Assembly (NCBI GenBank): GCA_022402445.1
Contig: JAKRSF010000009.1
Location: 1-64,000 of the forward strand
Source of the DNA: Cyanobacteriota bacterium
GTDB lineage: Bacteria; Cyanobacteriota; Cyanobacteriia; CACIAM-69d
Direction: 5' to 3'
Length of the DNA: 64,000 bases
The position numbers were made by a program, and so were the translations under genes. This document shows positions 37,371 through 46,798 of the stretch, piece after piece; positions within the stretch are counted from its first letter, which is position 1; each line of letters starts with the position of its first letter. Under the pieces are notes generated by a model. That model ran no database searches. It saw only the letters and a list, made by a program, of their open reading frames with translations, and had not been told where the DNA came from.

Positions 37371-37667
37371 ATGACCATTTATATCGGAAACCTTTCCTAC
37401 GAGGCGGTCGAGCAAGACATCCGCGAAGTCTTTGCAGAATATGGCACCGTTTCCCGCGTAACCCTGCCGATGGACCACGAGCTCGAGCGCATCCGTGGCT
37501 TTGCCTTTGTGGATCTGGCGACGGAAGCGGAGGAGGAACATGCCATCCAGGAGCTCGATGGTGCGGAGTGGATGGGTCGCCAACTGCGGGTCAATAAGGC
37601 GAAGCCCCGGGAACCGCGATCGGGTGGCGATCGCCGCTCCGGTGGGTTTGTCCGCAATCCGCTTTAG
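37371..37667 (+). CDS. rbp: RRM-type RNA-binding protein
   Basis: A 98-residue protein with one RNA recognition motif: RNP2 is IYIGNL (3-8) and RNP1 is RGFAFVDL (about 42-49). A short Arg/Gly-rich tail (GGDRRSGGF) follows. This is the cyanobacterial Rbp family, often cold-induced, which binds mRNA. The paralog number cannot be told. A hairpin at 37773 lies between it and convergent thrC. Confidence 0.93.
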   Translation: MTIYIGNLSYEAVEQDIREVFAEYGTVSRVTLPMDHELERIRGFAFVDLATEAEEEHAIQELDGAEWMGRQLRVNKAKPREPRSGGDRRSGGFVRNPL

Positions 37668-37765
37668 GTCAACGCTAGATCACGGCTAGATATGGTGGGC
37701 TGACTCCCGCGATAGCGGCTCAGCGCATCCGGGCAGTTGCCACGCCAAAGGGTTGATGAACCAAC

Positions 37766-37812
37766 CACTAAAAAGGGGCGTCGGGGAGAATTTGGTCTCC
37801 TCCGCGCCCCTT
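37766..37812 (-). terminator. Rho-independent terminator for thrC
   Basis: AAGGGGCG (37773-37780) pairs with CGCCCCTT (37805-37812), with imperfect extension towards the loop. On the minus strand the stem is followed by a TTTTTAGTGG tail. It may also slow transcription from the rbp side. Confidence 0.7.
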
Positions 37813-37868
37813 ACCCTTTGGGCTTGTTATTTCGTTTTTGGTTTGTTTTCGCTTTCGCCCCAGAAGCC

Positions 37869-39002
37869 CTAAAACCCCATGGCGGCGGCTACGGATCCGA
37901 GGCTGGCTTCGATGCCCTGGTGGTAGTTTTGGCTGGAGGCTTTGATGGCGGTGTCGGGATCCTTGAGGCCGTTGCCCGTGAGGATGCAGACGATGGTGGC
38001 CCCTTCGGGTACCTGGTCCTTGACCTTGAGGAGGCCGGCGACGGAGGCGGCGCTGGCGGGTTCGCAGAAGACCCCCTCTTCGCAGGCGAGGATGCGGTAG
38101 GCGTCGAGGATTTCGTCGTCGGTGACGGCGTTGAATTGCCCTTGGCTGGCGTCCTTGGCGGCGATCGCCTTGTCCCAGCTAGCGGGGTTGCCGATGCGGA
38201 TGGCGGTGGCGATGGTGTTCGGATCCGCGATCGCGTGGCCCTCCACCAGGGGAGCCGCGCCCGCCGCCTGAAAGCCCATCATCCGGGGGAGGCGATCGCA
38301 GCGGCCCTCCTGGTGATATTCGCAAAAGCCCATCCAATAGGCGGTGATATTGCCCGCATTGCCCACGGGAATGCACAGCCAGTCGGGCGCATTGCCCAGC
38401 ACATCCACCACCTCGAAGGCCCCGGTTTTCTGGCCCTGGAGCCGGTAGGGGTTGACGGAATTGACCAGGGTGATGGGGTAGGTTTCGGCCATGTCCCGCA
38501 CCAGCTCGAGGGCGCGGTCAAAGTTGCCCTGGATCGCCAGCACCTCCGCGCCATAGAGCAGCGCCTGAGCCAGCTTGCCGAGGGCCACATAGCCGTCGGG
38601 GATCAGAACAAACGCCTTCATGCCGCCGCGCCGCGCATAGGCCGCCGCCGCCGCCGAGGTGTTGCCCGTGCTGGCGCAGATCACCGCCTCGGCCCCTGCC
38701 TCCTTGGCCTTCGAGACCGCCATGGTCATGCCCCGATCCTTGAAACTGCCGGTGGGGTTGAGGCCGTCGTATTTCACGTAGACCCGCACCTGTTTGCCGA
38801 TGCGGGCCGCGATCGCGGGGGCGGGAATCAGGGGCGTATTGCCCTCGTGGAGCGTCACCACCGGCGTTGCGTCCGTCACCGGCAAATAGGGGCGGTAGGC
38901 TTCAATCAGCCCAGGCCAGCCCTGGGCTTGGGTCGGCTGGGCGGGGGGCATGGCCGCTGCGCCGGAGGGGTTGGGGTCGAGAACGGGCAAGCTAGCAGTC
39001 AC
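37869..39002 (-). CDS. thrC: threonine synthase
   Basis: A 377-residue PLP enzyme converting O-phosphohomoserine to threonine. [21 protein letters not shown] with the PLP lysine, [16 protein letters not shown] and PVGNAGNI are family motifs. The start is uncertain: a GTG at 39002 is used, a TTG at 39023 and an ATG at 38951 are alternatives, and all precede the conserved region. A strong terminator follows. Confidence 0.93.
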   Translation of the reverse strand: MTASLPVLDPNPSGAAAMPPAQPTQAQGWPGLIEAYRPYLPVTDATPVVTLHEGNTPLIPAPAIAARIGKQVRVYVKYDGLNPTGSFKDRGMTMAVSKAKEAGAEAVICASTGNTSAAAAAYARRGGMKAFVLIPDGYVALGKLAQALLYGAEVLAIQGNFDRALELVRDMAETYPITLVNSVNPYRLQGQKTGAFEVVDVLGNAPDWLCIPVGNAGNITAYWMGFCEYHQEGRCDRLPRMMGFQAAGAAPLVEGHAIADPNTIATAIRIGNPASWDKAIAAKDASQGQFNAVTDDEILDAYRILACEEGVFCEPASAASVAGLLKVKDQVPEGATIVCILTGNGLKDPDTAIKASSQNYHQGIEASLGSVAAAMGF

Positions 39003-39260
39003 AGAAATCCCTGAAAACTCCAAGGTGCATGGGGTCCATTTAGTTTAACCCGAGGGGTGGCTATCCCTCACCCGGTGATCGCGCGATCGCCCCCGCCGCC
39101 AGCCCTCCGCCCCCCAATTCCTGACCGATTGCCCAGGGTTATCAAACCATCCCTTTCCCCCTCGGATTTTGAAAGTGGCCCACAGGGCAGGTGACAAATC
39201 CAAACTTCGGGGTAGAATAGCCGCCAAAATCAAAACTGTAAAATTTCTTAACCCCCAAAC

Positions 39261-39440
39261 ATGGCTAACTCTGCATCTGCGATGGATTCGACGAGTCAAC
39301 TGCAAGCGGCAGCCCCCCTGCCCTTGAGCGCCGATCGCCAAATTGAGTACCTTCAACTCCAGGCGGATATTGATTTATTGCTCGAAGAATTGGAGACCCG
39401 TTGCCGTCAACAGCGCCTCACCGCCGGCTCGGCCCACTAG
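39261..39440 (+). CDS. small acidic ORF of 59 residues
   Basis: The frame begins MANSASAMDSTSQLQ and continues with a helical, charged part containing RQIEYLQLQADIDLLLEELE and RCRQQR. It looks like a short amphipathic helix or coiled coil. The ATG follows an AT-rich stretch (AAATTTCTTAACC) that could include a promoter. It resembles small conserved cyanobacterial proteins, but I cannot name it. The helix pattern and the AT-rich leader favour a real gene. Confidence 0.55.
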   Translation: MANSASAMDSTSQLQAAAPLPLSADRQIEYLQLQADIDLLLEELETRCRQQRLTAGSAH

Positions 39441-39925
39441 AGCCCCCTGGTTCGCTCCTCAACCCGCCTAGGGGCCATGCCCCACCCTCCCTTGCCCCTC
39501 GGGCCGCCGCTGGGCCGTTGTGCCATGGCCTGCGCCCCGCCGAGGGATCCTAGCCGCTGCGCGCCCTGACCCGTTTCCGTTCGGTCCCGTTCACCGCCGT
39601 TCCCTTCGATGCCCTTCACCCGGATTCGCTTCACCTGAACAACCGAGCCCGCCGCCTTGGCCTGGGGCCGTTGGCCCCATCAACGGAGTTTGCGCAGTTT
39701 TTGAGCAGATTTGAAAGTTTTTGAACAGAATTGAGCCGCAGTTCTTGGCCCCTTGGCGGTCCACCCCGTGGGATGCGCGATCGCCGATGGTCCCCCCGCG
39801 ATCGCGGCCAGTCCTCTACACTGACCTAGGGCCCGCCAGAACTCCACCCCCTGCGGTATCCGTGGACTTCAGCGGCCCGACCCCCCTTCCATACCATTCC
39901 ACCTAACGACCTAACGACAGACGCG
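39441..39925. other. intergenic region upstream of desA
   Basis: This is 485 bases without a supported gene. It holds a Pro/Arg-codon-rich GC stretch and then TTTTTGAGCAGATTTGAAAG and TTTTTGAACAGAATTGAG (about 39700-39735), two similar T-rich units in tandem that could be a promoter or regulator site for desA. ACCTAACG occurs twice just before desA (39901-39916). Confidence 0.35.
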
Positions 39926-40999
39926 ATGACAGCATCCGCCTTCCGGTTTCCCCAAACCGCCACCGCCCAGAAACTCAAACTCTCGGACATCCTCAAAACC
40001 CTCCCCCGGGAATGCTTTGAAAAAAATGCCCTCAAGGCTTGGAGTTCGGTTCTGCTGAGCCTTGTCACCGCCGCCGTGGGCTATGTTGCCATCTATTTTT
40101 CCCCCTGGTATCTGCTGCCCCTGGCCTGGATCTGGACCGGCACGGCCCTGACCGGCTGGTTCGTGATCGGCCATGACTGCGGCCACCGCTCCTTTTCCAA
40201 GAGCCGCTGGGTCAATGACCTCGTGGGCCATCTGGCCTTTTTGCCCCTGATTTATCCGTTCCACGCCTGGCGGCACGGCCACGATGTCCACCACGCCCAC
40301 ACCAACAAAATGGGCAAGGACAATGCGTGGCGGCCCTTCACCGTGGAGGAATTTGAAAGCTGCGATCCGGTGACCCGCAACGGCTACCGGGCGATTCGCG
40401 GCTGGTTCTGGTGGGTTGGTTCCATTGCCCACTGGGCGATCATGCACTTCGACTGGCGACGGTTCGAGGGGCAGCAGCGCAAGGATGTGCGGTTCTCGTC
40501 CCTGTTTTCGATCCTCACCGGGTCTGTGATGATCGGCGCGATCGCCTACTTCACCGGTCCCCTGGGGGTGGTGAGCTACTGGCTGATGCCCTGGATGGTC
40601 TACCACTTCTGGATGAGCACCTTTACGATCGTCCACCACACGGCCACCCATATTCCCTTCTCGGAGCCGGAGGACTGGAACCAGGCCCTGGCGCAACTGG
40701 CGGGGAGCGTCCACTGTGACTATCCGCGCTGGGTGGAAATCCTGTGCCATGACATCAATGTCCATGTGCCGCACCACCTGTCCGTGGGGATTCCGTCCTA
40801 TAACCTGCGTCTGGCCCATGCGAGCCTGCGGGAGAACTGGGGCGACTATCTCTGTGAGCGGGAGTTTGGCCTGCCGCTGATGCGGGAGATTGCGACCTAT
40901 TGCCATCTCTACGATGCGGAGACGAATTACCAGTCCTTTGAGCGCTATGAGGCGTCTCGGGTGGCGGGGCAAGCGCGGGATTCGCAGACGAATTCCTAG
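39926..40999 (+). CDS. desA: acyl-lipid delta-12 fatty acid desaturase
   Basis: A 357-residue membrane di-iron desaturase that introduces the delta-12 double bond into membrane-lipid acyl chains. The three His boxes are HDCGH (83-87), HDVHH (119-123) and HVPHH (280-284), and hydrophobic helices lie around 40-75 and 195-240. The sequence matches the DesA type rather than the shorter DesC type. Cold regulation is common for the family, but no specific site can be read here. A shared terminator follows. Confidence 0.93.
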   Translation: MTASAFRFPQTATAQKLKLSDILKTLPRECFEKNALKAWSSVLLSLVTAAVGYVAIYFSPWYLLPLAWIWTGTALTGWFVIGHDCGHRSFSKSRWVNDLVGHLAFLPLIYPFHAWRHGHDVHHAHTNKMGKDNAWRPFTVEEFESCDPVTRNGYRAIRGWFWWVGSIAHWAIMHFDWRRFEGQQRKDVRFSSLFSILTGSVMIGAIAYFTGPLGVVSYWLMPWMVYHFWMSTFTIVHHTATHIPFSEPEDWNQALAQLAGSVHCDYPRWVEILCHDINVHVPHHLSVGIPSYNLRLAHASLRENWGDYLCEREFGLPLMREIATYCHLYDAETNYQSFERYEASRVAGQARDSQTNS

Positions 41000-41130
41000 G
41001 TTTTTAGATCTGGGGTTCTTGAGGATCTACTTGGGGTTTGAAGCCTTGAATGATTGGGCTTTTTAAGGTCAGTAGATTTTGAGATCGCTTGATTTGAAAT
41101 CGTTTCCATCGGCGCAATAACAGGCGCAAT

Positions 41131-41178
41131 AAAAAAGGGGGCCAGAACTTTGGAAAACCAAGGTGCTGGCCCCGTTTT
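41131..41178. terminator. bidirectional terminator between desA and ppsA
   Basis: GGGGCCAG (41138-41145) pairs with CTGGCCCC (41166-41173). On the + strand GTTTTGC follows; on the - strand a run of T (from AAAAAA at 41131) follows. It can end both convergent transcripts and is stronger for ppsA. Confidence 0.75.
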
Positions 41179-41293
41179 GCGATCGCGTGGTCCGTTGCGC
41201 GCGATCGGGGGAGGACATCCAATCAGGACAATGGGGGAATTGGGTCAGATCCTCAGATGCTGGAGATCGTTAGATCCTGGGACAGATCCTGAG

Positions 41294-43756
41294 CTATTGG
41301 AGGGATGCTTCCAGTTCGGCGATGTCCAGGAGGGTTTTGATCACCGAGTCGGGGTTGAGGCTGATGGAGTCGATGCCCTCTTCCACCAGGAACCGGGCGA
41401 ATTCGGGGTAGTCGCTGGGGGCTTGGCCGCAGATGCCGATCTTGCGACCCTTGTCCTTGGCGGTGGCGATCGCCATTTTCACCATCCGCTTGACGGCCTC
41501 GTCCCGCTCGTCGAAGATGTGGGCCACCAATGCGGAGTCGCGATCGAGCCCCAGGGTGAGCTGGGTCAGGTCGTTCGAGCCGATGGAGAAGCCATCAAAC
41601 ACCGCCGCGAAGCGATCGCCCGCGATGACGTTACTGGGCAGCTCGCACATCACGTAGACTTGCAGGCCGTTGACGCCCCGTTCCAGGCCATTTTCCGCCA
41701 TCACCTCCAGCACTCGCTGGCCCTCTTCCGGCGTGCGGCAGAAGGGGATCATCGGCACCACGTTGGTCAGGCCCATGTCGTCCCGGACCCGCTTGAGGGC
41801 TTGGCATTCTAGGGCAAAGGCGGCCTTGAATTTCGGGTCATAGTACCGGGATGCGCCCCGCCAGCCGATCATGGGGTTGTCTTCGACCGGTTCAAAGTCG
41901 CGGCCCCCCAGCAGGTTGGCGTATTCATTGGACTTGAAGTCCGACATGCGCACAATCACCGGTTTGGGATAGAACGCCGCCGCGATCGTCGCCACCCCCT
42001 GGGCCAGCTTGTCCACGTAGTATTGCGGGCGATCGCCCTCATGGAGCCGCGTCAAGTCCGCCACCTGACGCTTCACCAACGGATCCGTCAGCTCGTCATA
42101 GTGGATCAGAGCCAGCGGGTGAACCTGGATGTGGTTGGCAATAATAAACTCCAGCCGCGCCAGCCCCACCCCGTCGCAGGGCACCGACGCGAGGCCAAAG
42201 GCTTCGTCCGGATTCCCCACATTCATCAGGATTTGGGTGCGGGTGGTGGGCAGATTGTCCAACTCCGTTTCCTGCACCTCGAAGGGTACCAGGCCGTCAT
42301 AGACGCGCCCCTCGTCCCCCTCGCAGCAGGAGACCGTCACCGGTTGCCCCGTCTTGAGCACCTGGGTGGCGTCGCCGCAGCCAACGATCGCGGGGATGCC
42401 CATCTCCCGAGCAATAATCGCCGCGTGGCAGGTGCGGCCCCCCTGGTTGGTGACGATCGCGCTGGCCCGTTTCATGATCGGTTCCCAGTCCGGATCCGTG
42501 CGGTTCGTCACCAGCACCTCCCCCGGTTGGAACGCATCGATATTGTGGACATCGAGGATCACCCGCGCCGTCCCCTGGCCCACCATCTCGCCCACGCTGC
42601 GGCCCGTCACCAGGATCGGCGGCAGGGGATCGCCCGCCGGATTGAGGCGATAGTTGCGCAGGACATTGCGGGATTTTTGGGACTGGACCGTTTCCGGGCG
42701 CGCCTGCACGATGAACAGTTCCCCCGTCACCCCGTCCTTGGCCCATTCAATGTCCATGGGGGTCGGCATCCCGCGCACGGCGGAATAGTGGGCCTCGATC
42801 TGCACCGCCCAGCGGGCCAGTTGCAAAATCTCATCGTCATTGATGGCGAATTTGCCGCGATCGCAGGTGGGCACCGGCACATTTTTCACCGGCTTCGTGC
42901 TGCCAAGGCCGTAGACCATCTTGATCTCCTTCGTGCCCAGGCGCTTATTGAGGATCGGGCGCTTCCCCTCGAGCAGGGTCGGCTTGAAGACCACATACTC
43001 ATCCGGGTTCACCGCCCCCTGCACCACGTTCTCCCCGAGGCCATAGGCCGCCGTCACCAGAGCCGCATCCCGGAAGCCCGTTTCCGTATCGATCGAAAAC
43101 ATCACGCCAGAGGCCGCCAAATCCGAGCGGACCATCTTCTGGACCCCCACGGACAGGGCCACCTCAAAATGGTCAAACCCCTTGATGGTGCGGTAGGAGA
43201 TGGCGCGATCGGTGAAAATCGACGCGAAGCAGCGCTTGCAGGCTTCCATCACACTGTCGAGGGTGTGGATATTGAGGTAGGTTTCCTGCTGGCCGGCAAA
43301 GCTCGCATCGGGCAAGTCCTCCGCCGTGGCGCTCGATCGCACCGCCACATCCGTATCGCTGCCGTAGCGGCCACAGAGTTCCTGGTAGGCCCGGGCGATC
43401 GCCTCCTGGAGGTCCATCGGGAACGGCGTCTGGAGCAGCAGCCCCCGCGCCCGCTCCCCGCAGCGCCGCAGACTCAGCACATCCTCCACATCCAAATCCG
43501 CAAAAATAGCGCGCAACTTTGCCTCTAGCCCCGCCGCCTCAATAAACCGGCGATAGGCATAGGCCGTGGTGGCAAATCCGTTGGGAACATTGACCCCCTG
43601 GGGCATCAATTGGCGGATCATTTCCCCGAGGGACGCGTTCTTGCCCCCCACCAGGGGAATATCGTCAATGCCGACTTGATCAAACCACAGGACAAGGGCC
43701 TTGGATTTTGAGGAATCGGCTTGGGGATTGTTGACGGGAACTTGAGCTTGAGTCAT
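41294..43756 (-). CDS. ppsA: phosphoenolpyruvate synthase
   Basis: An 820-residue enzyme that makes PEP from pyruvate and ATP. The N-terminal ATP-grasp begins with VGGKNASLGEMIRQL, the phosphohistidine loop is GGRTCHAAIIAREMGIPAIVG, and the C-terminal barrel contains GSNDLTQLTLGLDRDS and KIGICGQAPSDYP with the catalytic cysteine. The ATG at 43756 is used rather than a longer reading. A long open frame on the opposite strand is a shadow. Confidence 0.96.
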   Translation of the reverse strand: MTQAQVPVNNPQADSSKSKALVLWFDQVGIDDIPLVGGKNASLGEMIRQLMPQGVNVPNGFATTAYAYRRFIEAAGLEAKLRAIFADLDVEDVLSLRRCGERARGLLLQTPFPMDLQEAIARAYQELCGRYGSDTDVAVRSSATAEDLPDASFAGQQETYLNIHTLDSVMEACKRCFASIFTDRAISYRTIKGFDHFEVALSVGVQKMVRSDLAASGVMFSIDTETGFRDAALVTAAYGLGENVVQGAVNPDEYVVFKPTLLEGKRPILNKRLGTKEIKMVYGLGSTKPVKNVPVPTCDRGKFAINDDEILQLARWAVQIEAHYSAVRGMPTPMDIEWAKDGVTGELFIVQARPETVQSQKSRNVLRNYRLNPAGDPLPPILVTGRSVGEMVGQGTARVILDVHNIDAFQPGEVLVTNRTDPDWEPIMKRASAIVTNQGGRTCHAAIIAREMGIPAIVGCGDATQVLKTGQPVTVSCCEGDEGRVYDGLVPFEVQETELDNLPTTRTQILMNVGNPDEAFGLASVPCDGVGLARLEFIIANHIQVHPLALIHYDELTDPLVKRQVADLTRLHEGDRPQYYVDKLAQGVATIAAAFYPKPVIVRMSDFKSNEYANLLGGRDFEPVEDNPMIGWRGASRYYDPKFKAAFALECQALKRVRDDMGLTNVVPMIPFCRTPEEGQRVLEVMAENGLERGVNGLQVYVMCELPSNVIAGDRFAAVFDGFSIGSNDLTQLTLGLDRDSALVAHIFDERDEAVKRMVKMAIATAKDKGRKIGICGQAPSDYPEFARFLVEEGIDSISLNPDSVIKTLLDIAELEASLQ

Positions 43757-44211
43757 GGGTAAAAGACCTCCGACGGACTCGCCAAACGGACTTGCCAAGG
43801 GACCGCGATCGCGCCCTATGCCTGGGTCTTAACGGTGCGGGGAGCAAACTTTTCTGGCCTTCTCGGCTATTCCCAGGATCCCCTGCCCTTTGATCCCCCA
43901 CAAGATAGCGGCGCGATCGCCCCATAGGTTCCAAAGGTAAAGAATTGAGAGGAAATAAAGGTTTGGGGAGCGATTTAAGAAACGATAAATATCATGAAGT
44001 CTTTAATCGGGGCTCCCAACGTCCCCTAGGGATCCCCAGCCTCGAATTCCCCACCCATTCACGGCGAACCTGCGGCGGATTCAGCACCACCAATTGACCC
44101 AAATTTCAGACCTAAAGACCCCAGTCCGCCCATCCCAGATCCCGTAATCCCAGATCCCGTAATCCCAAACCTTGGTCCCATGTCAGCACCCATTGGGGGG
44201 AGGATGACATT
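43757..44211. other. ppsA-HxlR divergent intergenic region
   Basis: This is 455 bases without a supported gene. The ppsA side is GC-rich, and an AT-rich segment lies around 43930-44010. A tandem 15-base duplication (44132-44167) lies just before the HxlR gene. Confidence 0.35.
44132..44167. repeat. 15-bp tandem duplication ATCCCAGATCCCGTA x2
   Basis: ATCCCAGATCCCGTA occurs twice in direct tandem, followed by a partial third unit (ATCCCA). It lies upstream of the HxlR-type regulator and may be a replication slip or a repeated operator. Confidence 0.6.
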
Positions 44212-44850
44212 GTGCGTAACCAGCGCAGCAACAGCCGGAGCGGCGGCCCAGCCGGAGGGTCGCCCCCCAAGCGCGGTCCCGGCGGCGAAATGCTCCACCG
44301 TCACCCCGGTCCCGGTGGCCACTGCCGTCTGCCGGAGGGGCCAGGGGACGCCACCGGAGCCCCACCCCCGCCGCCGCCGCTCCAAACCCAGGCCCAAGCC
44401 CCATCCTCCTGTGCGATTCAGCTTTGTCCCATCCAGTTTGTCCTGGGGCTGATCGGCCACAAATGGTCCATTCCCATCCTCCGGCAGCTTTGTTTGGGCA
44501 CCCGTCGCACGGGAGAATTGATGGATGCCCTGCCGGGGATTAGTAGCAAAACCCTCACCCAGCGGCTGCGCCAGTTGGAACACCACGGCCTCGTGCGGCG
44601 GCAGGTGTATCCGGAGGTGCCTCCCCATGTGGAATATTCCCTGACGGAGAAGGGGCTCCAGGTGCGGCCCGTCTTGCGATCGCTGGCGGACTTGGGGCAG
44701 CATTGGCTGGAACAGGGGGCGTGCGATTGCAGTAGCCCCACCGCTGAAATTTCCATGGCCGCCGCCACCGCTGCCCTCGGGCGATCGGCCAGCCTGCATC
44801 GACCCTCGACCACCCAACGGGAAACACATCAATTGCGTGATATCGGCTAG
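44212..44850 (+). CDS. HxlR family transcriptional regulator
   Basis: A 212-residue reading from a GTG, of which residues from about 68 form the HxlR winged helix: CPIQFVLGLIGHKWSIPILR, then GISSKTLTQRLRQLEHHGLVRR and VEYSLTEKGLQVRPVL. HxlR proteins sense aldehydes or redox stress. The N-terminal 65 residues are Pro/Gly/Arg-rich and may not be translated; an ATG at 44290 is an alternative start. It has CDC near the C-terminus. The stop overlaps the next gene by 14 bases. Confidence 0.75.
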   Translation: MRNQRSNSRSGGPAGGSPPKRGPGGEMLHRHPGPGGHCRLPEGPGDATGAPPPPPPLQTQAQAPSSCAIQLCPIQFVLGLIGHKWSIPILRQLCLGTRRTGELMDALPGISSKTLTQRLRQLEHHGLVRRQVYPEVPPHVEYSLTEKGLQVRPVLRSLADLGQHWLEQGACDCSSPTAEISMAAATAALGRSASLHRPSTTQRETHQLRDIG

Positions 44851-46228
44851 AGGTTCAGAGCCCCTGTTGGAGGCCCCTAAACTGTGTGAGCCCAGCGGAG
44901 ATCTCCTCCAGGGACGGGCGACGTTGGCGGATTTGCCGTCCTATCGCTGTAGTGTGCCCCTGGGGACGCGGGGGGGGGCTTTGACGGATTGGTTCGCGTG
45001 CTATCCGGCGGTGCCCGGTGCGATTTTGACCGATGGGGCGGAGTTCCATGGGATGGTGTCGCGTCAGCAGTTGCTGGAGTTCACCATTCGTCCCCAGGGG
45101 ATGGCCCTGCTGCGGGAGCCGATGACGCGGCTGCGGGGCTATCTGGAGCGCGATTGGCTGGTGCTGCCCGCGTCCACGTCGATCGAGCAGGCGGCGCGGC
45201 GGGCCTTTGCGCGATCGCCCCATCTGCTGGGGGATGCGGTGGTGGTGCGATCGCCCCTGGAATATCGCCTGGTGGATGCGACGGTGCTGTACCGGGCGGA
45301 TTGGCAACTGCGGGGCATTGAAACCCAGGTGCGCTACGAGAGTATGCGGCTCCAGGCGATCCAGAAGGACAAGATGGCGAGCCTGGGTAAGTTGGTGGAC
45401 GGGGTGGCGCACCAGATCCTAGATCCGGTGGGGTTCATCTGGGGCAACCTCAGCCATTTGGGCACCTACAGTACGCAACTGATGCATTTGGTGGATGCCT
45501 ACCGGGAGTGGGCGATCGCGCGATCGAGTGGCCAGGTGCCGCCGGAACTGGAGGAGCTGGAGCTGGAGGTGGATCTGGACTTTCTGCGGCGGGATCTCCC
45601 CCAGGTGCTCGGCAGTGTGCGCAGCGGGGCGAATCGGCTGCGGGCGATCGTGTCGAGCTTGCAGAATTTTTGTCACCTGGATGAGGTCTACCCCAAACCG
45701 GCAGACCTCAATGGGCACCTGAAAAGCATTGTGCTGCTGCTCCAGAGCGGCATGGCGGCGACGGTGCAGTTTGTGGGGAATTATGGGGCGCTGCCGCCGG
45801 TGCCGTGCTATGTGGGGCTGCTTGATCGCGCGTTCATGGCGGTGCTGATCAATGCGGTGGAGGCGACCCTGGCCCAGGCGGTGTGGCAGGAGACGGCGGC
45901 GGGGCTGATGAAGGACGAGGTGCCCCCCACGGTGACCCTAACGACGACGATGACGTCGGCCTCGCGGCTGGCCCAAGGGGGGGAGCCGGTGGGGGATGAT
46001 TTGCCGTGGGTGGAGGTGGTGATTGCGGACAATGGGCCGGGGATGGGGCCGGTGCTGCGCCAGAGGATCCGCGATTCGTTCCAGGCGGGGCCGCGATTGG
46101 GTAAGGAGAGTGGCCTAACGACGGCCTATCACATTGTGGTGGGCAAGCATGGGGGGCGCTTTGAGCTGCGCGATCGCCCGGAGGGGGGGGTGATGGTGGT
46201 GATCCAACTGCCGCTGGGCCATGGCTAG
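44837..46228 (+). CDS. atypical sensor histidine kinase-like protein with CBS-like N-terminus
   Basis: A 463-residue protein. Residues about 45-160 resemble a CBS-type pair (AILTDGAEFHGMVSRQQLLEF, then VLPASTSIEQAARRAF). A HisKA-like segment follows with SLGKLVDGVAHQILDP: H192 is kept, but the usual glutamate after it is Gln and the NN before Pro is changed. The ATPase part keeps LINAVEA (N339) and DNGPGM (398-403), but the G2 box is GLTTAYHIV, not GLGL. Kinase activity is therefore uncertain. The GTG start overlaps the HxlR gene by 14 bases, so the two are probably cotranscribed. Confidence 0.7.
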   Translation: MISARGSEPLLEAPKLCEPSGDLLQGRATLADLPSYRCSVPLGTRGGALTDWFACYPAVPGAILTDGAEFHGMVSRQQLLEFTIRPQGMALLREPMTRLRGYLERDWLVLPASTSIEQAARRAFARSPHLLGDAVVVRSPLEYRLVDATVLYRADWQLRGIETQVRYESMRLQAIQKDKMASLGKLVDGVAHQILDPVGFIWGNLSHLGTYSTQLMHLVDAYREWAIARSSGQVPPELEELELEVDLDFLRRDLPQVLGSVRSGANRLRAIVSSLQNFCHLDEVYPKPADLNGHLKSIVLLLQSGMAATVQFVGNYGALPPVPCYVGLLDRAFMAVLINAVEATLAQAVWQETAAGLMKDEVPPTVTLTTTMTSASRLAQGGEPVGDDLPWVEVVIADNGPGMGPVLRQRIRDSFQAGPRLGKESGLTTAYHIVVGKHGGRFELRDRPEGGVMVVIQLPLGHG

Positions 46229-46341
46229 GGGCTGATGTTGGCGGCCCTGGGGCGGGGCGCGATCGCGGGGCGGCGGCTCGGTATGATGGGCGAAGGACAA
46301 TGACGCCCCCGACGCTGTGGTGGCTCCCCCTCCGCGCAGCC

Positions 46342-46794
46342 ATGACCATCTATTTCTACAAAGAAAACCAGCCCTACGGTTGCTTTTCCAATTTTTCGCC
46401 CCATGGGGTGACGCTCCAGGGGCACCATTGGCCGACGGTGGAGCATTTTTATCAGGCCCAAAAGTTCGCGGGGACGCCTGAGGGGGCGGTGATGGCGGTG
46501 ATTCGTCAGGCGGCTACGCCGAAGCTGGCGGCGGCCCTGGGGCGCGATCCGGCGCGATCGCTGCGGCCCGACTGGGATGCGGTGAAGCGATCGGTCATGT
46601 ATGAGGGGGTCTGGGAAAAGTTTGTCACCCACGGATCCATCCGCGAGGTGCTGCTGGCGACGGGGGATGAGGTGCTGGTGGAGGATTCGCCGACGGATTA
46701 TTTCTGGGGCTGTGGCCGCGATCGCACGGGCCAAAATCACCTGGGCCAAATCCTGATGGCGGTGCGCGATCGCCTGCGCTCAGAATTGCCCTAA
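46342..46794 (+). CDS. NADAR family protein (YbiA-like N-glycosidase)
   Basis: A 150-residue protein of the NADAR family, which cleaves N-glycosidic bonds of riboflavin intermediates or ADP-ribose conjugates. It starts MTIYFYKENQPYGCFSNFSP; WPTVEHFYQAQKF and VMYEGVWEKF match the family, and GRDRTGQNHLGQIL ends the fold. The start ATG at 46342 is chosen over an upstream one because the family begins with I-F-Y-K. It is downstream of the kinase-like gene. Confidence 0.85.
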   Translation: MTIYFYKENQPYGCFSNFSPHGVTLQGHHWPTVEHFYQAQKFAGTPEGAVMAVIRQAATPKLAAALGRDPARSLRPDWDAVKRSVMYEGVWEKFVTHGSIREVLLATGDEVLVEDSPTDYFWGCGRDRTGQNHLGQILMAVRDRLRSELP

Positions 46795-46798
46795 GTCC

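Noticed and set aside
42023..43528. 501-codon plus-strand open frame antisense to ppsA
   Set aside because: It lies wholly inside ppsA, is His/Arg-rich and contains no domain.
44059..44832. 257-codon minus-strand open frame opposite the HxlR gene
   Set aside because: The plus frame contains the winged-helix HxlR domain; the minus frame is Gly-rich without a domain.
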